From NCBI GenBank assembly GCA_018825925.1, contig JAHKAT010000196.1, positions 1 to 14,892 on the forward strand: a DNA stretch of 14,892 nucleotides. Reading direction: 5' to 3'. The notes beneath the pieces were generated by a model. It had not been told where the DNA came from, searched no databases, and saw only the letters and a list, made by a program, of their open reading frames with translations. The stretch comes from Bacteroidota bacterium (GTDB lineage: Bacteria > Bacteroidota > Bacteroidia > Flavobacteriales_D > Crocinitomicaceae). Numbering within the stretch: position 1 is the stretch's first letter; each line of letters opens with the position of its first letter. Positions 1-7,190 of the stretch are shown here, piece by piece. The translations under genes and the position numbers were made by a program.

Positions 1-2874
1 CATTTCTCCAAATTCAAAACCTTTTTGATGGTCGCCCATAATGCCCCCAATAAATATACCTCCGAAGACAAAATAACCAACCGGGGAGTCGGGGGAATTT
101 CCTTTTTTTAGGCATTGTTGAACCATTTTGGCTGCTCCTTCCACACAAAGTTCTGGTGCTATTTGATAAGCCGATTTCAGCATGGATGCAATGCATTTAA
201 TGACCATCTTGTGATAAATGTCATCGGCAATTGGCAGATTTATAAGATCGGGTATATTGTGTTTAGATAGAAGTATTCTGGTTTTTATTACTTGGAAAAT
301 CAAGCGTGGTTTCGAAGGCTTGAGATGAAATTTGATTCCAAATTCCGAAAGCAAACGACAACCAAATTCGTAGGCTTTTTTATAGTTGGCGTTATTGGTA
401 TAGAAATGAATAATTTTTTCCCCCACCAATGCCTTTGTTTCCAAATCGGCATGGTTGGAGAACAAAGAGAGATAAAGTGTTTCAGCTTCTTCAGACTTGC
501 CGGTAAATTGTTTTGTTTCGGCCAGCTTTAAATTTAAATCTATCCGTTCACTTTCGCTTATATCGATATTTGAGGCGTATTCATTGGCTTTAGAATAGAA
601 ATCCAAAGCCAGTTGAAAAGAGGCTGCTTTTTTAGCCTCATCACCAGTTTCTAGGTTGATTTGAAAAAGCCTTTCGTAATCGGAAATACTTTTGTCTTTA
701 ATCCCTAAGTTTAAATGATTGGCAACTGAATAGAGTTGCTGACTTTTCCTTAAACTCTCAAAAGTTACATTCTCTAAAAGGGCAATACCGATTTCCCAAT
801 GTTGATTGGGAGCTGAGCCTCTTTTATGAAGAGCTGCTTCGACCAAACGATCGTGCTTAAATTCGAAAAAACTAAGCTCTTCATAGGGGTCGATACATTT
901 TAAATCAGGGTAATGATTTGAAACGACTATGATTTTTAATTCGAGTAAATTTTCTAAACTTTCATGGATTTGAAGTGCGGTATACTTGTTTTTGTAAACC
1001 CATTGAAAAATGTTCTCAGGAAAAACGCGACCATAGTTAGCTGCCAAAACAGCAATATCCGTGGATATAGAATCAAGAGTGCCAAACCGATCAATAATAA
1101 AATCGACAACATTATTTGTGATGTTTCTTGATTCTATTGCCTCAGCGTTCCACATCCATTCTCGAAATTCATGATGGAAATAGAGTTCCTTTTCCTCATA
1201 AATAGCTTGAATGAAGCGCATTAGATAGAAGGGGTTGCCTTGTGTTTTTTCGAAAATGATCTTGGAAAGACTTTCAACTTGGTTGAACGGACGCATGATA
1301 GATTTAGCAATGAACTCACATGTTTCTTGCTCATCGAAATTCTTTAGCGTAAATTTTTTGAAAATAGCGGAGTGATGTTCAAAATTGGAGATCAAGTTTT
1401 CGACCTCTTTATTTAGAACCACTTCTTCACGTTGGGTGGCCAATATATTCAAAAATGGAAAATCATCCAGTTTCAGAATAAACTCGATTAATTTAATTGA
1501 GTTACTATCTGCCCATTGCAAATCATCGAGCATTAAAACTACCGGTCTAGATGGGTCAGAAAAGGAACTTATTAGTTTGGCAAAAAGATATAAAATTTGA
1601 TTCTCAGAATCGATAATTTGTATAGTCAGATTTTGGTTGTTGAATAAATTCCTCAAATCGGGTACAAAATGGATCAGTGATTCAATTTGTGGGCCTAACA
1701 ACTGATTTACCTTGCGTTGCCATTCTTCTAGTTTCAGAGAATCTCTAGTCTGAATGTGCTGCAAATACATTTTAATAACATCAATGAAACCTGAAAATGG
1801 TTGATTATGTCCATTGCCATGGAATTTCCCATAAAGCATGATGCCATTGGTTTGTCCAATTTTCGATGCCAATTCATAGGCCACCTTGTTTTTTCCAGTT
1901 CCGGTTGGACCTGTTAACAAAGCAAGCTTCAGATTCAACTGATTGGAATCCAACATGAATTTACTCAGGTTATTAATTACTTCATGTTTGGCAATTAATT
2001 CTTCGGTGATATTCAGGTTGTCTGAAAAATCATTCAAACCGATCTCGAAACTTTCGAGTTTTGAGGGTTGAATATTTTTCAAAGCTTTAAGGTCAGAGAT
2101 CAATCCTTCAATACTTTGGTACCTGTTTTCCGGGAATTTCTCGATGAGTTTTTCAATAACTTTACTTAAAGGCGTTGGAATTTCTCTGTTTAAAGAATGA
2201 ATCTGCGGTGGTTTTTCAAGAATATGAGCAAATGCATAATCGTTTAAATCATTGAAATGAAATGCTGGTCGACCTACCAAAATTCGAAAGAAAATCATTC
2301 CTAAAGAATATAGGTCGGTGCGCCTATCTACAGACCAATTTACTTTCCCAGTTTGCTCTGGTGCCATCGATTCCAAAAAATCCGGAATTAGCTCAAAATT
2401 GGAATATTGAAAATACTTTGTTGATTGGGTTAATGACAATTGAAAATTGACGAACTCTATGCCAGATTTGTGTGTTTTAATTATGTTTTCGGCACTGATA
2501 TTACCATGGGTGATTCCTAAATCATGTATTTTTTTAAGTTCCTTACAAATTTCTAAGGCAAGATGATAAAAATCGTTTATTTTAAAATCGGCCCTGTTTT
2601 TTAGTAAATCGCTCAGGTTTTGCCCCTCTAAATACTTCAACCAAAGGCTTTTTTTGCCATCTGTAAAGCCTTCTTTTAAAAGCCTTTTACCAATTTGGCC
2701 CTCCAGTTTATGTAGTATTTTAGCCTCATTGGTTAGTTGATTTCTGAGTTCTAACTGATTAGAATCAACTACTTTAAGTATGTGTTTGTATGGGATGTCA
2801 ATTGTTGGTTCAACCAAAAATACATTGATGGAGCCTTGTTGGAGTAATGTCCCAAATTGATTTTGTGGAGTCAA
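1..2874 (-). CDS. Multidomain signalling protein: kinase-fold (probable pseudokinase) + STAND/AAA ATPase + helical repeats (3' end cut by window)
   Basis: The reading frame is open for 958 codons and runs off the left edge, so the C-terminus is not visible. Residues ~1-265 form a Ser/Thr protein kinase fold: VAIK-type Lys34, a plausible helix-C Glu50, APE at 171-173, and the D-x-R-T-D-L-Y-S-L-G motif at ~183-192. The HRD motif is H123-G-N125, the following Lys is Ser127, and DFG is N143-F-Q145. Residues ~292-560 are a predictive-ATPase module with a Walker A-like G-P-T-G-T-G-K-N (322-329), a Walker B ending L-M-L-D-D-L-Q-W-A-D (447-456), and a downstream GNPFYL motif. Helical, TPR-like sequence follows. 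This order matches the long kinase/ATPase/sensor histidine kinase proteins of bacteria, so a GAF and histidine kinase part may lie beyond the window; that is inference. No in-frame ATG precedes residue 170 (Met of S-M-A-P-E). A TTG at 2874 sits just before the first kinase strand and is my chosen start; the upstream in-frame stop is at 2929-2931. Its partners and signal are unknown. Confidence 0.85.
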   Translation of the reverse strand, partial: MTPQNQFGTLLQQGSINVFLVEPTIDIPYKHILKVVDSNQLELRNQLTNEAKILHKLEGQIGKRLLKEGFTDGKKSLWLKYLEGQNLSDLLKNRADFKINDFYHLALEICKELKKIHDLGITHGNISAENIIKTHKSGIEFVNFQLSLTQSTKYFQYSNFELIPDFLESMAPEQTGKVNWSVDRRTDLYSLGMIFFRILVGRPAFHFNDLNDYAFAHILEKPPQIHSLNREIPTPLSKVIEKLIEKFPENRYQSIEGLISDLKALKNIQPSKLESFEIGLNDFSDNLNITEELIAKHEVINNLSKFMLDSNQLNLKLALLTGPTGTGKNKVAYELASKIGQTNGIMLYGKFHGNGHNQPFSGFIDVIKMYLQHIQTRDSLKLEEWQRKVNQLLGPQIESLIHFVPDLRNLFNNQNLTIQIIDSENQILYLFAKLISSFSDPSRPVVLMLDDLQWADSNSIKLIEFILKLDDFPFLNILATQREEVVLNKEVENLISNFEHHSAIFKKFTLKNFDEQETCEFIAKSIMRPFNQVESLSKIIFEKTQGNPFYLMRFIQAIYEEKELYFHHEFREWMWNAEAIESRNITNNVVDFIIDRFGTLDSISTDIAVLAANYGRVFPENIFQWVYKNKYTALQIHESLENLLELKIIVVSNHYPDLKCIDPYEELSFFEFKHDRLVEAALHKRGSAPNQHWEIGIALLENVTFESLRKSQQLYSVANHLNLGIKDKSISDYERLFQINLETGDEAKKAASFQLALDFYSKANEYASNIDISESERIDLNLKLAETKQFTGKSEEAETLYLSLFSNHADLETKALVGEKIIHFYTNNANYKKAYEFGCRLLSEFGIKFHLKPSKPRLIFQVIKTRILLSKHNIPDLINLPIADDIYHKMVIKCIASMLKSAYQIAPELCVEGAAKMVQQCLKKGNSPDSPVGYFVFGGIFIGGIMGDHQKGFEFGEM

Positions 2875-2894
2875 AATGTGCTTTTTTTCAAGTT

Positions 2895-2902
2895 TAAATA
2901 TA
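2895..2902 (-). promoter_or_regulatory. Weak -7 box candidate for the kinase/ATPase gene
   Basis: On the minus strand this reads TATATTTA, one base off the Bacteroidota -7 consensus TAnnTTTG. It lies about 20 bases upstream of the proposed TTG start. No clear TTTG -33 partner is visible and the region is very AT-rich, so a chance match is quite possible. Confidence 0.22.
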
Positions 2903-2918
2903 AGGAATATGAATCTCG

Positions 2919-2940
2919 AAAAATAGCTTTATTTTAAGCT
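2919..2940 (-). terminator. Weak AT-rich stem-loop with T run after the iron-sulfur protein gene
   Basis: Reading the minus strand, AGCTT, a 6-base AAAATA loop and AAGCT form a 5-bp stem, followed by A and five T. It lies about 40 bases after the stop codon of the membrane iron-sulfur gene and just before the kinase gene. The stem is short and poor in GC, so termination would be weak. The 106-base gap 2875-2980 holds nothing else I can name beyond the weak -7 candidate. Confidence 0.35.
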
Positions 2941-2980
2941 TGTTAAATTTTAGTTTATTTTTTAGAAAAAGAGTGAAATT

Positions 2981-4774
2981 TTATCTTTTCAATTGGTCGA
3001 TTAAACTCATGTTGTTTTCCAAACGGTTCTCGATCGGGCCATTTTCTAGTTTTAAAACACCTCGCGGACAAACGGCCGAGCAGACTCCGCAGCCAACACA
3101 ACTCGCACGAACTATGTTTTCACCTCGTTGGGCGTATGCACGAACATCTATTCCTTGCTCACAATAGGTAGAACAGTTTCCGCACGAGATACATTGTCCG
3201 CCATTTGTGGTGATTCTAAACTTAGAATGAAATCGTTGCACTAGGCCCATGTATCCTGCCATTGGACATCCGAACCTGCACCAAACTCTATTGCCGAGAA
3301 TAGGATAGAAACCTACACCAATCACGCCTGAAAAAACGCTGCCGATGAAAAATCCATAGGTTTTTTTAAGACTTCTACTTTCTATAAAAAACGTATTGGA
3401 ATTACCCGTGAAATAAGAAATTAAAAGAAGTGCTACAATGATTACTAATACTACAATACCTGCAGCTAAATATTTGTTTTTAGTTTCTTGTTTTTTGTAG
3501 GATCTAATAAAAAAGTAGAGTAATCCCCCCAATCCAATCAAAGCAAAAAGCATGAAAAAATGTTTGTTTAAGACCATGAATCCAATCGAAAATTCACTTT
3601 TAAAAAAATAAGGAACCATTACAGCCAAAGTCATAATGAGCACAAAAACCATGATAGAATGTATAACCCATCGCTCTATTTTCCAAGCTTTGACACTCTT
3701 ATTGGATAGATGACGAAATCCATCTCCGGCCGTCTCTGCCAACCCGCCACAACCACAGAACCAGCTACAATACCAGCGTTTTCCTACAAAGTAGGTCACT
3801 ACGGGAGTGATTACTAAAAACATAATAATTCCCCAAACCAAATAAGCCATACCAATTGGTTGATAAGCTTCGGCAGTGTATACTTTTAAGGTGTTAACAT
3901 CGAACGAACTGTATTCGGCATGTAAGGGCCAAGAATTAATTGGATTTGCATTGAAGTAGCCAGGCTTGATGGTTTGTCCGTTTTGAATGATCTCAGCACT
4001 GTTGTAATTTAATGCTTCAAGTATGTTTGGAATGAAATAAGCCAATACCAATTGTGAAAAAATAACAACGAGCGTACGAATTATTTGATAACGATTGTGT
4101 CGATATTTGATGATGAATTTAATCCCTAAAAACAAAATCACGAAGGTGTACAAACTTCCATAGACAAAGTATTTGTCGGCAGGTTTGTTTCTGAAAAGTA
4201 AAGAAGCACTATCGAAAAGAGTGATGAGTTGTTCGAAAGGATGATCGGCCCAATATAGCTGTATGTAAAACAAAGTCAATAAAATACCTACTGCCCAACC
4301 AATAATTCCACGACCTGAAAAGGAAGAAAACCAAACTCCATTGTTTTTAATTCCTGCTTCATGTCCCTTGTAAATAGCAAAAGTATATAAAAGTATCCCT
4401 AAGCTTAAAAAGCCAAAACTAAGGAGTAGTGAATTAAGAGGAGAAAAAAGCAGTTGTCCGAGCCAGGCCAGCAATAGTATAGCAAAGCCAGCAAAACCTA
4501 AAATTAAAGCTATGATTTTGGCTGAATTCCAACTTTTTATCTGAATTTTTTTTCCGAATAAATAATTGGATTGATAGGTGAAAATGATACTTCCACTAAA
4601 CATCAAGCTGAAGGTCAACATTGCCCAAAAAAAAGTTTCTTTAGCGTCGTAAGTGATAAAGATTGAAAAAAGGCCAAAACAAAAAAGTGTAACACCTATT
4701 TTTTGAAATAGTGTAAGCGATTGACTTAAATCTCCAGTAACAGAATGGTTAACGTCTTTGTTAGTTGTGCTCAT
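2981..4774 (-). CDS. Polytopic membrane 4Fe-4S protein, NosR/NapH/CcoG-like
   Basis: A 597-residue inner-membrane electron carrier. About twelve hydrophobic segments can be picked out, the first around 25-42 and the last around 473-492. A cysteine cluster C336-x3-C340-x-C342 and a C499-x3-C503-P motif occupy the places of the paired cysteine motifs near membrane segments in the NosR/NapH family. The C-terminus carries two ferredoxin-type 4Fe-4S motifs: C528, C531, C534, C538 (followed by Glu where Pro is usual) and C559, C562, C565, C569-P. Unlike NosR it has no recognisable N-terminal FMN-binding domain; that stretch is membrane segments instead. Its start overlaps the end of the upstream FAD oxidoreductase gene by 14 bases, so the two are almost certainly co-expressed. 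The natural reading is electron flow from NAD(P)H through the flavoprotein to these clusters and on to a membrane or periplasmic acceptor, but the acceptor is not encoded here. The family assignment is firm; the exact role is unknown. Confidence 0.85.
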   Translation of the reverse strand: MSTTNKDVNHSVTGDLSQSLTLFQKIGVTLFCFGLFSIFITYDAKETFFWAMLTFSLMFSGSIIFTYQSNYLFGKKIQIKSWNSAKIIALILGFAGFAILLLAWLGQLLFSPLNSLLLSFGFLSLGILLYTFAIYKGHEAGIKNNGVWFSSFSGRGIIGWAVGILLTLFYIQLYWADHPFEQLITLFDSASLLFRNKPADKYFVYGSLYTFVILFLGIKFIIKYRHNRYQIIRTLVVIFSQLVLAYFIPNILEALNYNSAEIIQNGQTIKPGYFNANPINSWPLHAEYSSFDVNTLKVYTAEAYQPIGMAYLVWGIIMFLVITPVVTYFVGKRWYCSWFCGCGGLAETAGDGFRHLSNKSVKAWKIERWVIHSIMVFVLIMTLAVMVPYFFKSEFSIGFMVLNKHFFMLFALIGLGGLLYFFIRSYKKQETKNKYLAAGIVVLVIIVALLLISYFTGNSNTFFIESRSLKKTYGFFIGSVFSGVIGVGFYPILGNRVWCRFGCPMAGYMGLVQRFHSKFRITTNGGQCISCGNCSTYCEQGIDVRAYAQRGENIVRASCVGCGVCSAVCPRGVLKLENGPIENRLENNMSLIDQLKR

Positions 4775-6107
4775 TTTTTAATAGTTTTTGCCACCAAGTT
4801 TTAGCTTGTAAGACATGATTCGTGTGGAATTGAGAATTGAATTTTTCTAATAAATCTTTCTCGAAAGGCTTGAAAAACTCTGGGTCGAAGTTGGCAGAAA
4901 GAAAATGTTGAACGATGTAATCAATAGATTTCTTTTGATTGAGCCAATTGTCGAGTAAACCGTGACGAAGCCGAATGCCAAACGCATTGAGACCAATAAA
5001 CTCTCGACTTAATTTATCGAATCGAAAATGTAGCATTCGTTCGTTTTTTGAGTCGAACCAAACAAATTTTTCTTCTGAATCTTCGGGTTTTGAGAAAACC
5101 CAGCCATAGGTTTGATATTCGAGGTCAAAAAATTTCGCGGAGTTGAACCAATTTCCAGGCGAGTATTCTTTTTCGATACCACAAATTGTTTGTGCCACGG
5201 TTTCTCCCATAATTCTACCAGTATACCAAACTTGTTCTAATGCTCTTCGTTTACCGATTGAAACACGCATTTGAGCACAATCGCCAATGGCATAAATATT
5301 TGGTATAGAGGTTCGTAGATTTTTTTCGATTAAAATCCCACGATCAGTCTCAATGCTACTGTTTTTTAAGAAGTCAATATTAGGAGATACGCCAACAGTT
5401 AAACCGACCAATTCAGCCTTTATTTCTCGGCCATCTTTTAAACGAACACCTTTAACCTCGTCGTTTTTATCGCCGTAAATTTCATCCAATTCACTTTCAT
5501 AGTGCATTTTTAGACCATGGTGCCTGGCAAGGTGTTCACCGACAAATTTCGCATCTTCATCCGGCAAAACTCCGTTCCAAAAGAGCCCTTCGCGCACTAA
5601 AAAATGCACTTCAATATTTCTTGTCAATAACATCTCTGCCATTTCTACGCCGATCAATCCACCCCCAACAATGATTGCCGTTTTTATTTTGGGCGTTCGC
5701 TCTTCCAAGCTTTCTAAGTCTTGTTTGTGATATAAACCTTGCACGCCTTTAAAGTGTGTTCCGGGCCAATTAAACACATTTGATTTTGATCCAGAAGCGA
5801 TGATTAGGTCAGAATAGTCGATGAATTGTCCATTTTGAAGCTCTACTTTATTTTGTTCTGGATGAACTTGATTGACCTTATTAAAAATGAGTTCAATTTT
5901 GTTTTTCTCCCAAAAATCTGATTCGTAGGGCTGAATGTCCTTAAAGCGCATGTGTCCCATATACACATACATGAGCGCAGTTCGTGAAAAGAAATACGGA
6001 CTTTCGTCAGAAATCACAATGATTTGACAATCACTTTTTTTACGGATAAATCGAGCTGCAGTGATACCCGAAATTCCGTTGCCAATAATCACAATTTTCT
6101 TTTTCAT
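4761..6107 (-). CDS. FAD-dependent pyridine nucleotide-disulfide oxidoreductase family protein
   Basis: A 448-residue soluble flavoprotein. The N-terminal Rossmann motif G9-x-G11-x2-G14 binds FAD. A second dinucleotide-binding motif G148-G-G-x2-G153 fits NAD(P)H. The I-Y-A-I-G-D-C segment (271-277) is the second FAD-contacting motif. This layout matches NADH:rubredoxin/ferredoxin reductases and the NirB N-terminal module. I see no redox-active CxxC disulfide, so a dithiol reductase is unlikely. Residues ~315-448 form a long C-terminal extension rich in aromatic and charged residues, beyond the usual dimerisation domain. The gene is the first of a two-gene unit and overlaps the membrane iron-sulfur gene by 14 bases, suggesting it feeds electrons to that protein. 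The 70-base gap upstream begins with the accA terminator, so this gene should have its own promoter; I found no convincing box in the AT-rich leader. Substrate and acceptor are not deducible from sequence. Confidence 0.85.
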   Translation of the reverse strand: MKKKIVIIGNGISGITAARFIRKKSDCQIIVISDESPYFFSRTALMYVYMGHMRFKDIQPYESDFWEKNKIELIFNKVNQVHPEQNKVELQNGQFIDYSDLIIASGSKSNVFNWPGTHFKGVQGLYHKQDLESLEERTPKIKTAIIVGGGLIGVEMAEMLLTRNIEVHFLVREGLFWNGVLPDEDAKFVGEHLARHHGLKMHYESELDEIYGDKNDEVKGVRLKDGREIKAELVGLTVGVSPNIDFLKNSSIETDRGILIEKNLRTSIPNIYAIGDCAQMRVSIGKRRALEQVWYTGRIMGETVAQTICGIEKEYSPGNWFNSAKFFDLEYQTYGWVFSKPEDSEEKFVWFDSKNERMLHFRFDKLSREFIGLNAFGIRLRHGLLDNWLNQKKSIDYIVQHFLSANFDPEFFKPFEKDLLEKFNSQFHTNHVLQAKTWWQKLLKNEHN

Positions 6108-6164
6108 ACTTTGAATATACGTTGAAAATAGAACAATTGGACTTAATTAACTTAATAAGCTTTC

Positions 6165-6193
6165 AAAAAAAAGGGGGTTATTTCCAAACCCCC
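6165..6193 (-). terminator. Strong intrinsic terminator of accA
   Basis: On the minus strand GGGGGTT (6193-6187), a 7-base loop and AACCCCC (6179-6173) form a perfect 7-bp stem with five G-C pairs, followed by eight T (6172-6165). The upstream arm lies in the last codons of accA (Met-Gly-Val-Trp-Lys), and the TAA stop at 6180-6178 falls at the loop/downstream-arm boundary. It separates accA from the downstream FAD oxidoreductase unit. Confidence 0.88.
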
Positions 6194-7131
6194 ATTTTAC
6201 TAAATTTCTCAATTCGCTGATTAATCCTTTTTTCAGGAGCAATAGGGTCGAGTTCTTTTAAATATTCTAGAATTGATTTTTTAACGTTTGCAAAAGATTC
6301 GTCTGGGTTTCTATGAGCGCCTTGCATCGGTTCGCGAATAATATCATCGATAATATTCAATTCTTTCATGTCCGAAGAAGTCAATTTTAAGGCCTCTGCT
6401 GCAACTTCTTTATAATCCCAAGATCTCCAAAGGATGGAAGAGCAAGATTCTGGAGAAATCACAGAATACCAAGTATTTTCCATCATAACCACTTTGTCGC
6501 CCACTCCAATTCCCAAAGCTCCACCAGAAGCTCCTTCGCCGATAATAATGCAAATAACGGGCACTTTCAAACGCATCATTTCATAGATATTGCGCGCTAT
6601 AGCTTCACCTTGTCCTCTTTCTTCGGCCTCCAAACCAGGAAACGCTCCCGGAGTGTCGATTAAAGTAACGATAGGCTTATTAAATTTCTCAGCCATTTTC
6701 ATCAATCGCAAGGCTTTTCTGTAGCCTTCAGGATTGGGCATTCCGAAGTTTCTATACTGACGCATTTTCGTGTTTACGCCTTTTTGCTGTCCAATAAACA
6801 TAACACTTCGTCCATCTAAAAGTCCAAATCCACCAATCATGGCTTTGTCGTCTTTTACATTTCTGTCGCCATGTAATTCTTGAAATGCACCTCCAGTTAA
6901 AGCTTGGATGTACGCCAAAGTATATGGTCGCTCAGGATGACGCGATAATTGCACGCGCTGCCATGGAGTAAGATTGGAATATATTTCTTTGGTTTTCGCA
7001 GCTAATTTCTTTTCTAACTCCTTAATTTTATCATTCATATCTACTTCCGTAGACGCACCAATTTCTTTTGTTTGCTCAATTTGTTCTTCAAGTGCTAAAA
7101 GCGGTTCTTCAAAGTCTAAATAAGTTGCCAT
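6178..7131 (-). CDS. accA: Acetyl-CoA carboxylase carboxyltransferase subunit alpha
   Basis: AccA pairs with AccD to transfer the carboxyl group from carboxybiotin to acetyl-CoA, giving malonyl-CoA, the first committed step of fatty acid synthesis in the cytoplasm. With the start at 7131 the protein has 317 residues, the usual length. Family landmarks in order: the W-Q-R-V-Q-L-S-R-H-P-E-R-P-Y block (57-70), R-N-F-G-M-P-N-P-E-G-Y-R-K-A (127-140), D-T-P-G-A-F-P-G-L-E-A-E-E-R-G-Q-G-E (159-176), and the oxyanion-forming G-E-G-A-S-G-G-A-L-G (198-207). An in-frame ATG at 7161 would add ten residues (MYLSPLKFDY). I prefer 7131 because homologues begin close to the Y-L-D-F-E motif and because the -7 box candidate at 7159-7166 lies inside the longer version. 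It is divergent from ispE across a 59-base gap and ends in its own terminator, so it is probably monocistronic. Confidence 0.97.
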   Translation of the reverse strand: MATYLDFEEPLLALEEQIEQTKEIGASTEVDMNDKIKELEKKLAAKTKEIYSNLTPWQRVQLSRHPERPYTLAYIQALTGGAFQELHGDRNVKDDKAMIGGFGLLDGRSVMFIGQQKGVNTKMRQYRNFGMPNPEGYRKALRLMKMAEKFNKPIVTLIDTPGAFPGLEAEERGQGEAIARNIYEMMRLKVPVICIIIGEGASGGALGIGVGDKVVMMENTWYSVISPESCSSILWRSWDYKEVAAEALKLTSSDMKELNIIDDIIREPMQGAHRNPDESFANVKKSILEYLKELDPIAPEKRINQRIEKFSKMGVWK

Positions 7132-7158
7132 ATAATCAAATTTGAGGGGGGAAAGGTA

Positions 7159-7166
7159 CAAAAATA
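7159..7166 (-). promoter_or_regulatory. Candidate -7 box for accA (TATTTTTG)
   Basis: The minus strand reads TATTTTTG, a full match to the Bacteroidota TAnnTTTG -7 element. It lies 27 bases upstream of the accA start at 7131 and would give a leader of roughly 20 bases. No good TTTG -33 element is seen at the expected spacing, which would fall around the ispE start, so the assignment is tentative. Confidence 0.45.
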
Positions 7167-7190
7167 GTTGGCTTCTGCTACTTTTGTCTT

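Noticed and set aside
2940..3167. Small plus-strand open frame opposite the iron-sulfur gene, and similar short frames opposite other genes
   Set aside because: They lie antisense to well-supported conserved genes, have no recognisable motifs, and are explained as shadow frames.
7132..7161. Ten-residue N-terminal extension of AccA starting at 7161
   Set aside because: The extra residues do not resemble AccA N-termini, and the upstream start lies within or above the likely promoter; the 7131 start gives the normal length.
7179..7186. TACTTTTG as an ispE -7 promoter box
   Set aside because: It matches TAnnTTTG, but it is four bases from the ATG and has no TTTG at a proper -33 distance; runs of T make such matches frequent here.
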